NCBI RefSeq assembly: GCF_014066305.1 | Contig: NW_023501069.1 | Span: 572,334-636,333 of the forward strand | Reading direction: 5' to 3' | DNA: 64,000 bases | Source: Letharia columbiana | Lineage: Eukaryota > Ascomycota > Lecanoromycetes > Lecanorales > Parmeliaceae | Part shown: one piece after another, positions 32,735-44,949 of the stretch | How positions within the stretch are numbered: position 1 is the first letter of the stretch | Layout: each line of letters begins with the position of its first letter | Program-made: the position numbers and the translations under genes | The notes under the pieces: model-generated | Database searches by the model: none | The model's input: only the letters and a program-made list of their open reading frames with translations | Told to the model about the DNA's origin: nothing

Positions 32735-35699
32735 ATGATTGACCCTGTGACTGCTCTTGGGCTCGCTGGGAATATCGTGGAATTCATCGACTTTTTTTGC
32801 AAAGTCCTCCATGACACCAAAAGCCTCTATGGGTCCCGCACTGGTGCATCCGCCGAGAACGATGTCATTGAAGCCATCTCCGTCGATCTTATAAATCTCA
32901 ATAACGCCTTGGCTGCTCCTTCTGAGCCAGGAGCAATACCAGATTCGATTAGAAGCCTGGCTAGTAACTGTAAAGGTGTTGCTGAAGAAATTCTCGAAAT
33001 TCTTAACAAGATTAAAGTCCACGGTGATCACGGGAAATGGAAGAGCTTCGTTCAAGCCTTGCGAAGCGTGTGGAAGAAAGAACAGATTGAAGAACTCGTC
33101 AAGCGCATGGAGAAATTGCGAAACGAAACGCAATATGGCTTGCAATTAATGCTCAGGTGAGGTCGCTTTTTGCGTATCCGTTTCCAAGAACACAATCCTT
33201 GCACCCAGTGCCCTCTATTTAGACTTTTCGATGTGTCTTTATATATATACGTAGAGTCATTGACAATCTCGATGTACAGCGAGGGACAATCGGAAATACA
33301 GATGATGTTGGCAAGCCTTGTCGCCGAGAACAAAAGATTAAAGCTAGATGGAATGCAACAGCTAGAGGGCCTAGTAAAGGGCGTCCACGATGCAATCTCT
33401 CAACTGCAAGCTGAGACAAAACGTCGTAACGAAACCGCACGAGATGAGCCTAAGGCCGTCCAAAGATTGAGCTCTGGTGATGCCACGGAAATGACACCAT
33501 CATCACCATCATGGGAAGACATGAAAGGACTGTCGAATAACATTTTCAGCTTGGCCGAGGAGGTCAGATCATCGGCATCCGATAACATGCTTCTCAACAG
33601 CCTTTGGTTCGACTACATAAAGCATCGGCAGGCAACTGTCGAGTCCGCCCATGAAGAGACATTCAGATGGGTGCTGGACCCGTCTTCGCCAACAAAGTTC
33701 GACGACTGGGTACGATCTCAGACCGGAATATACTGGATCATGGGCAAAGCTGGCTCAGGTAAATCAACATTGATGAAGTTTCTGCTCAACCATACCAAGA
33801 CAGCAGAATCATTGAAATCATGGGCGGGGACTAAAGAACTCGTCACTGCGAGCTTCTTCTTCTGGAACTCGGGATCTAGTATGCAGAAGTCACAGGAAGG
33901 CTTGTTTCGTTCGCTACTGTATGAGATACTGAGTCAGTGTCCAGATCTGACTCGCACCGTTTGCGCTTCCAAAGCAAAGACATTTCGCCCTTTTGTGAGA
34001 GAAGTTGAGCCATGGAGTCGGGAAGAACTTTGGCACGCAATAGAGCAGCTTAAAGAACAAAGCGGGGTGAGAGCTAAATTTTGCTTCTTTATTGATGGTC
34101 TTGACGAGTATGACGGCGACCCTGATCATATCGTAAGCGTCCTAGAAAGTCTTCGGAGCTGGCCAGATATCAAGCTCTGCATCTCAAGTCGACCCTACAA
34201 CGAGTTCATAGACGCTTTCGGTCGATCTTCTGATCCACAGTTAACTCTCGAAGATCTCACTCGCGAAGATATCAGAATCTACGTTCGGAATACTCTGGAA
34301 GAGAATTTGCGTTTCAGAGCGCTAAAGGCCAGCGACGACCGCAGTCAGGACCTGGTCCATGAGATTGTAGAAAAAGCTCGAGGCGTGTTCCTCTGGGTTA
34401 TACTGGTGGTCAGATCACTCCTCGCGGGTCTCAGGAATGCCGATAGAATCTACGATTTACAGAAGAGACTCCAGGAATTTCCAGAGACGCTTGAGAAATA
34501 CTTTGGCCACATGATTACTTCGGTCGAGCCTGTTTACCGAGAGCAGACTGCCCAAGCATTTGAATTTGCCCTCGAAACCGAACGACCACTCCCTTTGATG
34601 ATGTACTCATTCCTTGATGAGGAAGATCTTGACGCTGTTGCAGCTGCACCCTTCAATCCTCTCACAACTGAAGAAATCTCATCCAGACAAGATGACATGC
34701 GCAGGCGGCTGAACGGTCGCTGTAAAGGACTACTGGAAGTGGTTAGCAGCAAAGTCATGAACCTATTGTCCCAGCACATACAGTTATCGGTTCCACGCAC
34801 CCAAGGTGGAGTTCCACCACCGCACAGTCCGCGACTTTCTGCACACGAAAGACATGCAGAACATGCTTGTTGAGCACCTCAAGGCCGGATTTGAGCCTAA
34901 GTTGCGTTTCTGCAAGGCATTGCTTGCTCAACTGAAAGCGCTAGATTATAGCGTACTCAAAGACGACGACTGGCTCCCATACGACCTCCTAGAAGACCTC
35001 ACACACTACGCCAGTAAGCTTGAGTATGAGAGTCATGTTCCACAGTCCAACCTACTAGATGAGGTAGGCCGATGTGTTTCAAAGCAGGCAGGCCTCTTTA
35101 AGTGGAAGAGAGGCGGACTTGACTTCTTGGAGTTCTTAGCCCAGAGAAGGCTCCATCTCTATATCACGGAAATATTGACAACTAGAATAACACTGACGCG
35201 GTCAGACAAGAGCATCCTCCTAGGTTCTGTTTTAGAATCTCCGGCGACGAAGTACTTCGCAGCAAGCTACGATCTGAAGATGATAGATATTCTTCTCCAA
35301 CATGGCGCCAGACCCAACGATAAGTACAAGGACTCTACGGTGTGGGGTAACTTCCTCCGATCTTCCATCAAGGGTCGGTTCGGTGCTACCGACGATGATA
35401 ATCTACCGGTCATCGAATCCCTACTTTCCCACGGCGCCAACCTACAACAGCGTATCGTAACTGGACAGAAGACCCTGGCCAGGAAGATGACAGGGAGAGC
35501 CGCTGATCTGCACGTACGCCAGGATGTTCAAGTTGATGTTGCCCAGTCAGCTCAAAAGATACTGTTGGATCTGTTGGGAGAGGAAAAAACCTCAGAAGTG
35601 CTTAAAAAAGCGCGAAAAAATCAAAAGTCCATTCCTTCCAGCTTGCAGTGGTGGTCGGGACGATCCCTTCTTGCATTCATGAAGCGTCTCAAGAGATAA
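32735..35699 (+). CDS. NACHT (STAND/NLR-like) protein with ankyrin-like C-terminus
   Basis: Exon 1 (32735-33156) encodes a helical N-terminal domain starting MIDPVTALGLAGNIVEFIDF, as in fungal NLRs with a SesA/NACHT-associated N-terminus. The 123-bp intron ends at TACAG (33279) and restores phase as AG|C. Exon 2 has a coiled coil, then the nucleotide-binding domain: Walker A MGKAGSGKSTLMKF (about residue 295), Walker B FFIDGLDEYDG (about 410) and ISSRPYNEF. Next come KVEFHHRTVRDFLHT and a C-terminus with ankyrin-like pieces LLQHGARPNDKY and LLSHGANLQQR. Such proteins act as signal-triggered death or incompatibility switches. One frame break near 34770-34772 (CCC) is repaired by removing one base, which makes the coding length a multiple of three (946 residues). 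It lies 1.1 kb downstream of the HET gene on the same strand. Confidence 0.82.
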
Positions 35700-36506
35700 G
35701 TGTGAGTCGTTAATACCACTGCCATGTTTGCTGTTGGTGGGTATAATCGTGGCATGGCTGACTGGGTGTCATTCTCCAGGGTACTTCGGCGGCCAACTGA
35801 GCCAATAATGTGTGTCGGATGGGTGTAATCGACTGTTAGAATAAATGAAGACGTTGATATCTGGATTTCATGCAAGATTGCCCCGGATTCGTTCACGCAC
35901 AACATCGAAGCTATCGGGACCCAAATACCAAGTCCCACGTTACCCAACACTGACCACGCTTGTTTCCACCTGCGGTGTCACATGATCTCAACATGAGCAT
36001 CGTGTAAGACGACGACTTCCACTCATACGAGCGACTTCAGTGTCTAGGGAAATGCAAGGACGAGAGGATCATAGAATTCGTCGATTCAGCTCTCCCTCAC
36101 TCTCTACACCGACATCTCGGATAAAGAGAGATAAAGATGTGCTGGTAATACAACGCCGAGATTTATACATTACAAGGGACCAAGAGATCTTCATATACTC
36201 ACCACTGACGACGATTTTCCGGTGCTTCTTAGCCTCTCGTGTAGACAGTGGCTTGTTTAGTCAGCTTGTGTATCATTCGATTTCGTCCCTATGTCTCCCT
36301 GCGCACGATTTTCTTCCTCGAAAGTCCGGTCAGACAAAGGATGTCGAGAAATGCAGGATGAATGCGGCGGAGCTCTGTCTTACGGTGGTTGGGATTTTGG
36401 GGCCTGTGCTTGAGGAAGATCAAGTTATCACGCTACAGTATTGTCGACTCGGTGTAGACATGAGTTAAGAGGTTATAAGAATGTAGTCTTCACCTGGTGA
36501 ATTGGT
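35700..36506. other. Spacer downstream of the NACHT gene, possible coding relic
   Basis: The stretch 36010-36120 reads on the plus strand as a plausible protein piece (DDDFHSYERLQCLGKC, then IIEFVDSALPHSL), flanked by stops. It could be debris of a neighbouring gene. An ORF at 36040-36468 in another frame is not convincing. Nothing else was recognised. Confidence 0.35.
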
Positions 36507-37035
36507 CTATTCTCGTACATGAAGTGATTCATACGGTGAGGACGGAGGAATATCTGTCCCAACGTCACCTCTTTCTCCATCCATCCTTCTCCGAATGCAG
36601 CACGCTTTCCCCCTCTTTGATAACGATAGGTATTTATGCAAGATCTCAGCCCTGGAATCTGAACGGCCGGCCTGTGTCTGCAAATTGATTGGAGACTGCG
36701 GCTGCGGAATGGGCGGCGCCTGCCAAATCCAGCTCTTCCTCAAAGCCTTGCCATCTAACCCTTCTACCTTCTCGAAAGCAGTCGGATACAGGTTCTCAAC
36801 AAGCCCGACCCGAACCTTAACCACATTGTACTTCTCGATGCCAGCATTGGCCTTCGCAGCATCCGTATTGAATTTGGGGAATCTGATTGCCGGGACCAGC
36901 ACAAAGCCGGACATCGGACACAATGACAGACACCTTGCCGTTGGATAGGATGACAACGCCTTGGCAATTACCTTTGAAGTTGGGCAGCGGTGGGACCGCC
37001 TTTCCAGCAGTAACCATTGTGCCCTGAATTACCAT
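36507..37035 (-). pseudogene. Unrecognised gene piece, frame-broken
   Basis: Two overlapping minus-strand frames look like one protein. The upstream part reads NFKGNCQGVVILSNGKVSV and IVSDVRLCAGP. The downstream part continues IRFPKFNTDAAKANAGIEKY, VVKVRVGLVENLYPTAF and a Pro/Gln-rich piece. Removing one C from the CCC run at about 36894-36896 joins them. No start is convincing; an upstream frame with ATG at about 37085 and a GTAATT donor near 36970 may be the real 5' part. I do not recognise the family. An extracellular protein is possible but no signal peptide is seen. Confidence 0.3.
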
Positions 37036-39593
37036 TCCGAGCCTGCCAAGTCGCTGGGAAGTCCAGCTGCCCCCAAAACCTCAACATCGTCGGAGACTCA
37101 AACTAGATAAGAGTTAAGTATTAGTTACCGCTCTAGTAAAATGAGCAGTGGAGACTAAGCTGACGAATCTTTTCAGCGACAAGGGCGTTTCCGCAGGAGT
37201 ACATAGTCGCCATCTTCTATCTTGAAGCACATTTCAACCTCCCCCTAGTCAACCCTTGGTGAGAACCCAACTTCGTCGTTCACTCTACAGAAAGATTTTG
37301 CAAACTCGTGTACCCGGCTCTTCTGCGTCTCAAAAAAGGCTTTGCTGCACTTCAGGGTGATGGTTTTGGGGGTCAGGCTGATGGTACCACCGTCTGGATT
37401 GCTCACAAGGTAGCGCTAAAGTCGCGGGTGTCGTAGTGGCATCGTTCCCATCCACTGACGATCCGGGGCCCTTCGAAATTTGATGTTACAGTCAGTCGTC
37501 AAGCGCCTCGGTGGAGGCCGCACAAGGTGGCTGTATTGGCTCATCAGTGCGAAGGCAGAATTCCAGGAAACGTAGATGACCACGATCCATTGGTCGGATC
37601 TCTCGCCGTACAATTGGCGAACATCGTCCTTCCAATCTAGGCTTGCCGCTTGCATCGTGGGAGCCGCATCACCGTCATTCTCTGACTAATTCTCGTGTGT
37701 GTTTGGTCTGGGCATTGTCTCGGACGGTGGTTACCTCGTTCCAGTTCTCCTTGGAGATTCCTGGCCATCTAGATGCCATCTGCGCACCTGGATTCCGCCG
37801 TCTTGCGTGGTGTGATTGACTGTATCGACTGTGTCATGTCAAGATACGGTCCCAGGCGGTGAGCAGTAGGAGGATGACAAGCAATGCAAAAGACTAGGAG
37901 CAAGAGGTCTGCCATGTTGCTAGTCATCACTTCGAGCTGTGACGGCGTGATGTCCGAGAATTAGTCTCGTATACCTTGTGCTGTCTATCCTGGAAGACAT
38001 CCATGTTTATATGATTTCGGGAAAGGTTTGGTTGCGAATTAAATAGAAGGGGCCCTATTAAAGGTGTGAATGATGATTTTTCATGGACTACTTCTTATGT
38101 TGTGGTTTTTGGGTTGTTCTCAATGTACTCAGGATCGTTATCATCATCTGCATCTGGCAGAGAAAGAAATCCTTGGGTGTGAAAAATGTAGAGCGGTGAT
38201 AGAGTATTCAAGGTTCGGATGGCTCGTTGACACGATGGAGCTCGACTCCAGCGTCGCTCTCTTGGTCGTGCAGAAGTTAAAGTTTGACAAACTGATCAAT
38301 GGCAAGATTGTTTGAAGAAGAGCCTTTGAAGAATGACGTGATGTACTTCGGTGATGTCGTCTAGATCTATAGAGTAATATTTCAAATCTGTCTCTGGAAG
38401 CTTGAAGAGGGTTACGAAGGTAGCTTCATCGATGAAAATGGATGCAGGCTGCATTAACTAGCTGATACTCCATCATGTTGATGAGATCTTGAATGCTTAC
38501 CATGGGTCCATAGATGATCGAACAATTGTTATCTGGCAAGACATAGCCATATTCATTCATCGCCTGATAACACAAAGACGGCTGCATAACTGGTATCTAG
38601 CTTGGCTGTGCAGTCATCGAATCAGCCATGTCTGTGATAGGTCGTATGAGCTGGCCCTTCTCCCCTCCTCCCTCTTCCCACCTATCATCTCTGGCCGGGC
38701 TTACACTTCTGGTACGCCCTGTCGCTCCACGATGACGGTACCGAAGTCTTTATGCTTCGTCACGATACAATACGGATATCGCCGCTTATTGGCTGGAGAT
38801 AGCTTGCGGCTTGACTCCCAAAAGCGAGTCGAGTCATTCTTTCGCTTTTGCTGTCCAGGCTTATGCTGCGGGCCTAGGAGCAAGTTGTGCGGATAAGCTG
38901 CGAAGGATCTTTGATAGCGAGAGCTACGCGAACATAGTCGGCGCAGAAACCATTTTGAATCGTGAGATTTGACTTCGACCTCCTTCCCTTCCCCATCCTC
39001 CTCTTCCCATCAACGGCTGTGTCTGGAGCGAGCGCACATACCGCTGCTGGCCTGGGACTTTAGTATTCGGTTCTGATTCAAAGAACTGACGAGGCTGTAG
39101 ATGTACACGGTCCTATAACGATAACTGTCAGGGACTCAATGGTGTGTGTGATAACTCTTCATTGTAGTGTGAAGAGAATACCATCTATGTAGAACAATTA
39201 CAAAGTGTGGGTTTCACAGCGGGGTAGAAAGGCCGAAAGGCCTTGGCACGCTAAGCCTAATTGGAAAGCTTGCTTTCTCAATGCTCAAGACTTGAAAACA
39301 AGAATGGGTGCTACGCTGAGAGGCTAGTGACCAATCAGATCATCGGATTTCACCATTTTCAGTCTAAAACACACCTTATTTCTTCATTTTCGATCTAAAC
39401 GCGGGTGCACACGGGTACGTCCAAAAGAGGAAGCTGGAAAAGAACTTCAAAATCCTTAAATCTACCTTTTTTGATTCCTTTTATTTTATCAAAAATATAA
39501 TAATAAACTAAATACGTAGAGTTATAGAATTATTTATACGCTTTCAAATAACGTAGCGTAGACGAAATTTGATAAAGTATTCGTCTAACTATC
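37036..39593. other. Gene-poor spacer
   Basis: No gene is supported. ORFs at 37416-37655 (minus), 38070-38315 (plus) and 38489-38896 (plus) show no motif. Near 39304-39318 lies TGCTACGCTGAGAGG, also present beside the copia primer site at 19.06 kb, so an LTR edge may lie here. Sequence 39470-39590 is AT-rich. Confidence 0.4.
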
Positions 39594-39930
39594 GAGCTTG
39601 CGAGAAGAGCCTCTCCGGCAGGAGCCCTCGGAGAGCCCCCGGAGGGTCAGGGGGGTTTTAGGGGGTCTCCCCTAAGTATATCAAATAAATCACAACGTCT
39701 CGATTCTCAGGGTTAGATCCCTTAAAATCCCTTAAACCCTTCGGAGCTCTTTAAGGGCTCTCCGAGAGCTTGTATCGGAGGGGCTGCCAAAGCAAGCTCG
39801 AAATTTGATTGTTTTAGTGATATTTGATTGATTTCGAGCTTGCTTTGGCAGCCCCTCCGATACAAGCTCTCGGAGAGCCCTCTTAAAGAGCCCCCGAGGG
39901 GTCCGAGGGGTTTTAGGGGGTCTCCCTGAG
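39594..39930. repeat. Large palindromic repeat block
   Basis: A 50-bp arm at 39755-39804 (starting GGGCTCTCCGAGAGCTTG, ending GCAAGCTCGAAAT) is repeated as a perfect inverted copy at 39831-39880, with a 26-base AT-rich spacer. The similarity continues imperfectly outward. A third, direct, diverged copy of the right arm lies at 39594-39680, and both direct copies end in GGGGTTTTAGGGGGTCTCCC-like sequence. DNA or RNA from here could form a very stable hairpin. No protein is encoded. It looks like a fold-back transposon or terminal repeats of a lost element. Confidence 0.8.
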
Positions 39931-39940
39931 AATTAAACAG

Positions 39941-40613
39941 TCAAAAACCAGTACTCGGCAAGCTTTTCACTACTGGGAAGCCCGCGCCCCAGCACATATT
40001 TAGGCCAGAAGACAAGTAAGGTGGTTGAAACCGTGACAATAACCTCGAGCTCTTCGGCTTCAGCCCTCTCGGCTTGGAGTTCGGTGCGCAAAAGTATTGG
40101 ATATTGTGTGCATTCAATGGTCTCATATCATGTAGAATAGTTATTCATTGTCATGTTCTATGAAGAAGTATGTAGGAAGGATGGAGGTGACTACCTATCT
40201 ATGGTGTGAAGCCACGCTAAGGCTATTTGCCACCATAAGGCTATTTGCCACCATGAGAAGTAGTCACAACACCTATTTGGAACTTAGTAGTGTGTAGACA
40301 TGCTGGCCTCCTATTGGCTGATTCCAACACTCCCACACAGTCCAAATTTGGGCTGTTCCTCCTATCCACTCTTCTTGAGTCCAATTTGGTGTACAAATGT
40401 AGCAAATTTGTCATTTGTAAGGGCTTTGGTAAGTCCGTCCGCAGCCATGTCGTTGGTGGGTACCCATTCGAATGTGACTGCTCCTGTTTCCACTTGGTCC
40501 CGTACGAAATGCCATTGGATGTCAATGTGCTTGGTGCGTGAGTGAAAGCGAGGGTCCTTGGTCAATGCAATGGCCCCCTGATTGTCTGCTTCCAACAAAA
40601 AGCCCCCGAGCAC
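39941..40613 (-). mobile_element. 3' end of a Ty1/copia element
   Basis: Minus-strand sequence 40613-40362 encodes a copia RNase H C-terminus (LLEADNQGAIALTKDPRF, HIDIQWHFVRDQVETG, VPTNDMAADGLTKAL) and ends in a stop. It is followed by a polypurine-like CTGTGTGGGAG and then TGTTGGAAT at 40329, a typical LTR start. The LTR runs to lower coordinates; its end was not found and 39941 is a nominal limit. A 24-base direct repeat (AGGCTATTTGCCACCAT-type) lies at about 40219-40255. Reverse transcriptase and integrase are missing. The sequence upstream (40614 onwards) is unrelated, so the element is truncated. Confidence 0.75.
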
Positions 40614-41953
40614 CGATGGCGTCTTGCCTCTCCGGTCTCACTCGTCGGAGATCTCCGACCGCACCCTCAAGCTGGTCCCTGACCGTGTCACGTTGTCTTT
40701 GGGAGAATGCCTGCTCAGCCGTGCTCCCTGCGGCCAAGGTCCGGTCTTTGAGCGCCTCCTCCTCTCGCCCCGGCCGGTTTTTCGTTGCTCTCTGCCTCTT
40801 GCACACACAGGCGTTGTGCCTCCTGCAGCCATGGAGGATGAAGCCGAAGGTAGTGCTTCAGAGTCCACAGCAGATGGTAGTTGTCACTTTCATCTGTGGT
40901 GAAGATTGTCACGGCCTCGATGGACTGGGTGCCCTGTTCGGAGATCGACGATGGATATTCCGTGGACGATCCCTAAGAATGCCTGAAACTGCGGGTTGGT
41001 CGCGACGAATTTGCATTTGGGCCGTCCGACGGTGACAGCTATTTCAGTCTCAGTAGATAATAGGACGGGGTTCTGGCTCATGAATGTTGACGCCTCAGCC
41101 TCTGTTGGTCGTGTCAGCGCGGGCTCGGCCCCCGGGGACAAAGTAGCACTAGAGGAAATACCGTTCTCTGCTTGTTCGCCTTCACGGCTCGCAGTAAGCA
41201 ATGACGCTTGACAATTCAGCCTGAAGGTCTCGCCCAAGTCCTCAACAGTTGTCAGCACTACAACCAGAGCAAGGCAACGGTGGTGTGTCACGAACAAACC
41301 AAAGCCAAGGAAGAAGCGTTCGCGTGGCTTCTTGGTGGGACGGAGGCAGAATCTGAGGTTTCGTCTCCCCGTATGTGCGACGTATATGATATAGATATAG
41401 AGAAGATCATGCGAGGACGTGTTAATACATGATAAAGTATAGCAGAGAAGGAGTAATAGTATAAGAGGCCATCGATAGATGAATGGTATGTGAAAGAGAA
41501 GAGAAGAACGGAGGTAGGAAATGTAGGGGGTTTAAATACTCCCTAATGCCTAAGGCAAATTCACGGACTTGTAGAATGAATGTTTAATGCACATGCGACT
41601 CATTGGGAATGAAGCGTGACCCCAGTGAATCCGGAGAAACGTTTTGCATGAAGCTGGGTTTCATTATGTTCGAGTGATTGACAGACTCTCGAAGTAGTGT
41701 TGTCAGGCTCTTGTGAAGACTCTGAGACGACACTGAATTAGGTTAATGTACTGCGAAGTTGCAGGGATGGTGTTTGGCATGTGAAGCCTGTATCGAGCCA
41801 TGCCGTTCACTATGTACATGCCCTAAGATATCGTGAATGCTACTCGAGTGACAGTTTAAATGCCCATGCTTTCTTACCATACGTACAATGTCCATGCGTC
41901 AGTTTCTTTCGTTCAATGCGTCGCTTCACCTAGTCGAGAGTGACACGATGGTC
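40614..41953. other. GC-rich spacer, unrecognised
   Basis: A GC-richer patch (40620-41300) joins the copia fragment abruptly. Overlapping ORFs on both strands (for example 40890-41297 minus and 40538-41035 plus) show no recognised motif. The remainder to 41953 is the 3' flank of the AP-2 gene. Confidence 0.4.
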
Positions 41954-44949
41954 CTATTTTTCCCTTTCCACTCCCATCGAATACGTCTCCTCCATGAATT
42001 TCATTAGCACAGGTGGGACGCTCTCATCAGTCGCTCGTATCGTGATGCGGTAGAGCTACTACAATTAGCATTATTCCTCTACTTTTGAGAAAACAGTGTC
42101 ACTCACCTGAGTATCCCAATTCGGTTCCAGCCTCAGCAGACACCCCAGTTTTCCCACCCCAGTATGCAAGACACTCGCACCGACCACGTTTCTCTCATTT
42201 GGATCCACTCCTTTCAGGATTCCCCATCCAAACGCCTCCGCCATTTTTCTCGTCCACTCTGCGTCACCCATCGCCTTTCCTCGCCCACCGCCATCCTTTA
42301 GACCGAAGACACGTTGAGCTTCACGCGGCGCACCGCCTATTTGTCGCCATCTTTTGAAAAAATCATCGGCGGATAAGTCGGCTGCGTCCATATATTTGTG
42401 CATCACGACAGGCAATTGCAGAGTAAAGGCTTGTAAGGCGCCGGCTAGGTAAGATATGCGTATTGTAGGAGGGAGAGAGAAAACGCCTTTAGCTTCAAAC
42501 ATGACTGTTTGTTGTGCTTGGCCCTCCGGCTGTATCGAATTATCCGGTGCACTTTTCGTATCGATGCGTAGTTGATCTGCTGGGTTAGGATTGTCAAGGG
42601 TAGTTGTAAATGAGCCAATGGCGGAAGGAGAGCGATTGGTAAAGTAGAGAATGAGACAGCCCATAGCGCCACGATATTCAGAGCGGAGACCGAGCTGGAA
42701 TTGAGCGTCTTCATAGAGAATGGATTCGGCAACGAAGAGAAGACGACGGTAGCCCGGTTCCCAGCCGGGAGAGAGGTGGGCCGCCGAAGCGAGGTTGGGA
42801 GGAGGTTGGGAGGGGGCTGAGGACATGTCGAGGTCCTCAAGGCCGTGTTTATTGCCATTGGTGGTGCTGCCGTTCGTGCCGTTGGTGGTGGGGGTCGGGG
42901 TACCGTTGGGGAGAGCGCCATTCGCTGTGGGCGTGAAGGATCGTTTGAGGCCAGTGGATTGGGTCAGAAGGATTTCTTTGGAGTCGGTGTTTGCGTCTTT
43001 GCCACCTACTATCCATGTCCGCTTGTCGCTTGTGCCAGCGTGCTTGCCATGAAGTCGTGAAAGGAGGGCCGATGTACGTTCTGGGAAGGGCGGCATTTCA
43101 TCGCAAACTGTTCGTAAAAGGTCGTCGGTGGGAAGTGTTGCAAGAGTGAGGTACTCGCAAGCTCTTTGCTGTAACTCCGAGTCTAGCGTATGGCTGTAAG
43201 CCCTGAAGACGACCAGTAGTTGCGTTTTAACTTCCGGGAAAAGATTAACGAACTTGACAAAGGAAGAGAGGAGGATAGCTCTTGTGCTTGAGGAGCAACC
43301 CTGCATCTTCGTCTGGAGAGCTAAGAATTGTTCGATAGGACTGCAGCCCTTTGTATCTGCGATCAGATGGCCGAATTCCCCTAACAGATAACCTCCAATC
43401 TTGACCAGGGTCTCGTGACATTGCTCCGCTTTGACGTAGTTCAGAATGTTTTGCGCCGCATAGACTTGAAGCTCTTCGTTATTGGTGACGATTTGGATCA
43501 CACGTTGCCATACCTCGTCGCTGACATGATCACCAGCCATTGCGATCAGCCGCAACGAAATGTCCACATACCACTGGATGTTTGTGGCATATTTCTCGGT
43601 CAGAATCGCTATCTTGAGTACCATCTCTTCTCGAATAGCAAAGTCTGCGCTTTGTAGATACTTCAGAAGCTCGTTGACTATGGGTTCAGAATTTGAAGGG
43701 TCACACATGCTGTAAAGCAGATCGAGACCTTTCCGCCTGACACTAATGTCTCTGTCTCGTAGTGACCCGATAATGATATTCTGATGCCTTTTAATTGGAT
43801 CCAGTGTCTCAGCTCGAGCAGCAAAGTGGGTCATCGCGTCAAGTCCCAGATACCTGACGTTGGTTTCGCGTGATTGTATGAATTTCCCTAGCCTTGAGGA
43901 TATCTGCACCATCAGATTGTGTTCTGTGTCTAGATGTATGACGAGGTTGATGGCTTCGAAAAGGACCGCATTTTGCGCATTGTTTTGCTGTACGTTTTTC
44001 GGCATGAGCATTGCTTCGTGTAGGATCTGTTGTAGCGACTCTCGTATCAGGCCTCGGACGTAAGTATCCTCTACTCTGGTGTTAGCAATGGCAACCAATG
44101 CTTGAAGAATTCAAAGGTGCGAACCTGAGGGCGGATAATACTGCATCAACCGTAACAGCTTCACCTGAATCCACGGGCAAGGCACTTTGTAGTATAGGTA
44201 GTCCGGCGCAATGTCGTTGTCCACCACAGTCTTTTTCAGACGTTGTGCTGCCTTGACGTATCCACCTTTATACTGATCCGGCTGATCCTGAGCCAACGCC
44301 ATTACAAGCGAGGTGACCGAGAGACACACGCCCATATCCGCATCATCCATCAGCGAGATGATCCTCTCCGCCCATTCTTGCTGCACGATGCCTGGGTATT
44401 TCCGATACAGCCGTAGTAGTGTTAGAGCCGCTTTCTTCTTGACGAACGATTTCGATGTCCTACTTCCGTCAGCCGTTGCCCCCTTGTTCTCTCATCCCAT
44501 ACGTACGGTGATATCAGCAACATATGTACGTCCCCACTCAAAGCCTCGCCCATCTCCCGCCCGCCGACGTTTGCAATGGCATGCAGCGCCAAACAATTGA
44601 ACAGCTCATTGTGCCCCAGCAAATCCTTCCTTATACTGTTCACTACCAGATGGAGCAACTCATGCTGTTCATGCAGAAACAGCGTAACGGCCAAATATCC
44701 GATCTGCTTCTCGCTGTACTTGTTCGCACTGATCAAATTGACAGCCTCGAGGTGTCCGAAGTCGACATTCCATCCTAGAATGTATATGTACAGCAGTTTG
44801 CACACATATTTCTTCTTGTGATACCCGTTCAGATTTCCATCCTTGAACTTTTGCCGGATATTTGCTAGCTCTTTATTAATCCTCTTCTCTTCCAACTCTC
44901 TTGCTCTAGCGTTTCTGAGGTCGGCTATGAACTGGACGAGCCCTCGCAT
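41954..44949 (-). CDS. apl3: AP-2 adaptor complex subunit alpha
   Basis: Four exons on the minus strand: 44949-44507, 44459-44125, 44070-42107 and 42055-41954, with introns of 47, 54 and 51 bp and exact phase continuity, give 947 residues. The start MRGLVQFIADLRNARARELE, then GYHKKKYVCKLLYIYILGW, LISPTSKSFVKKKAALTLLR, PPSEDTYVRGL and NAQNAVLFEAINLVIH are hallmarks of alpha adaptin's solenoid trunk. A variable Thr/Asn-rich hinge (about 620-690) leads to the ear domain, which contains LGLRSEYRGAMG and ends ITIRATDESVPPV. AP-2 links cargo and PIP2 to clathrin at the plasma membrane for endocytosis. The short last exon, ending GVEREK, is easily missed. The gene is intact and unlike its repeat-rich left neighbours. 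Confidence 0.93.

Noticed and set aside
40538..41300. Overlapping long ORFs in GC-rich sequence
   Set aside because: GC-rich DNA opens several frames at once; none shows a family motif and none continues the copia RNase H upstream.
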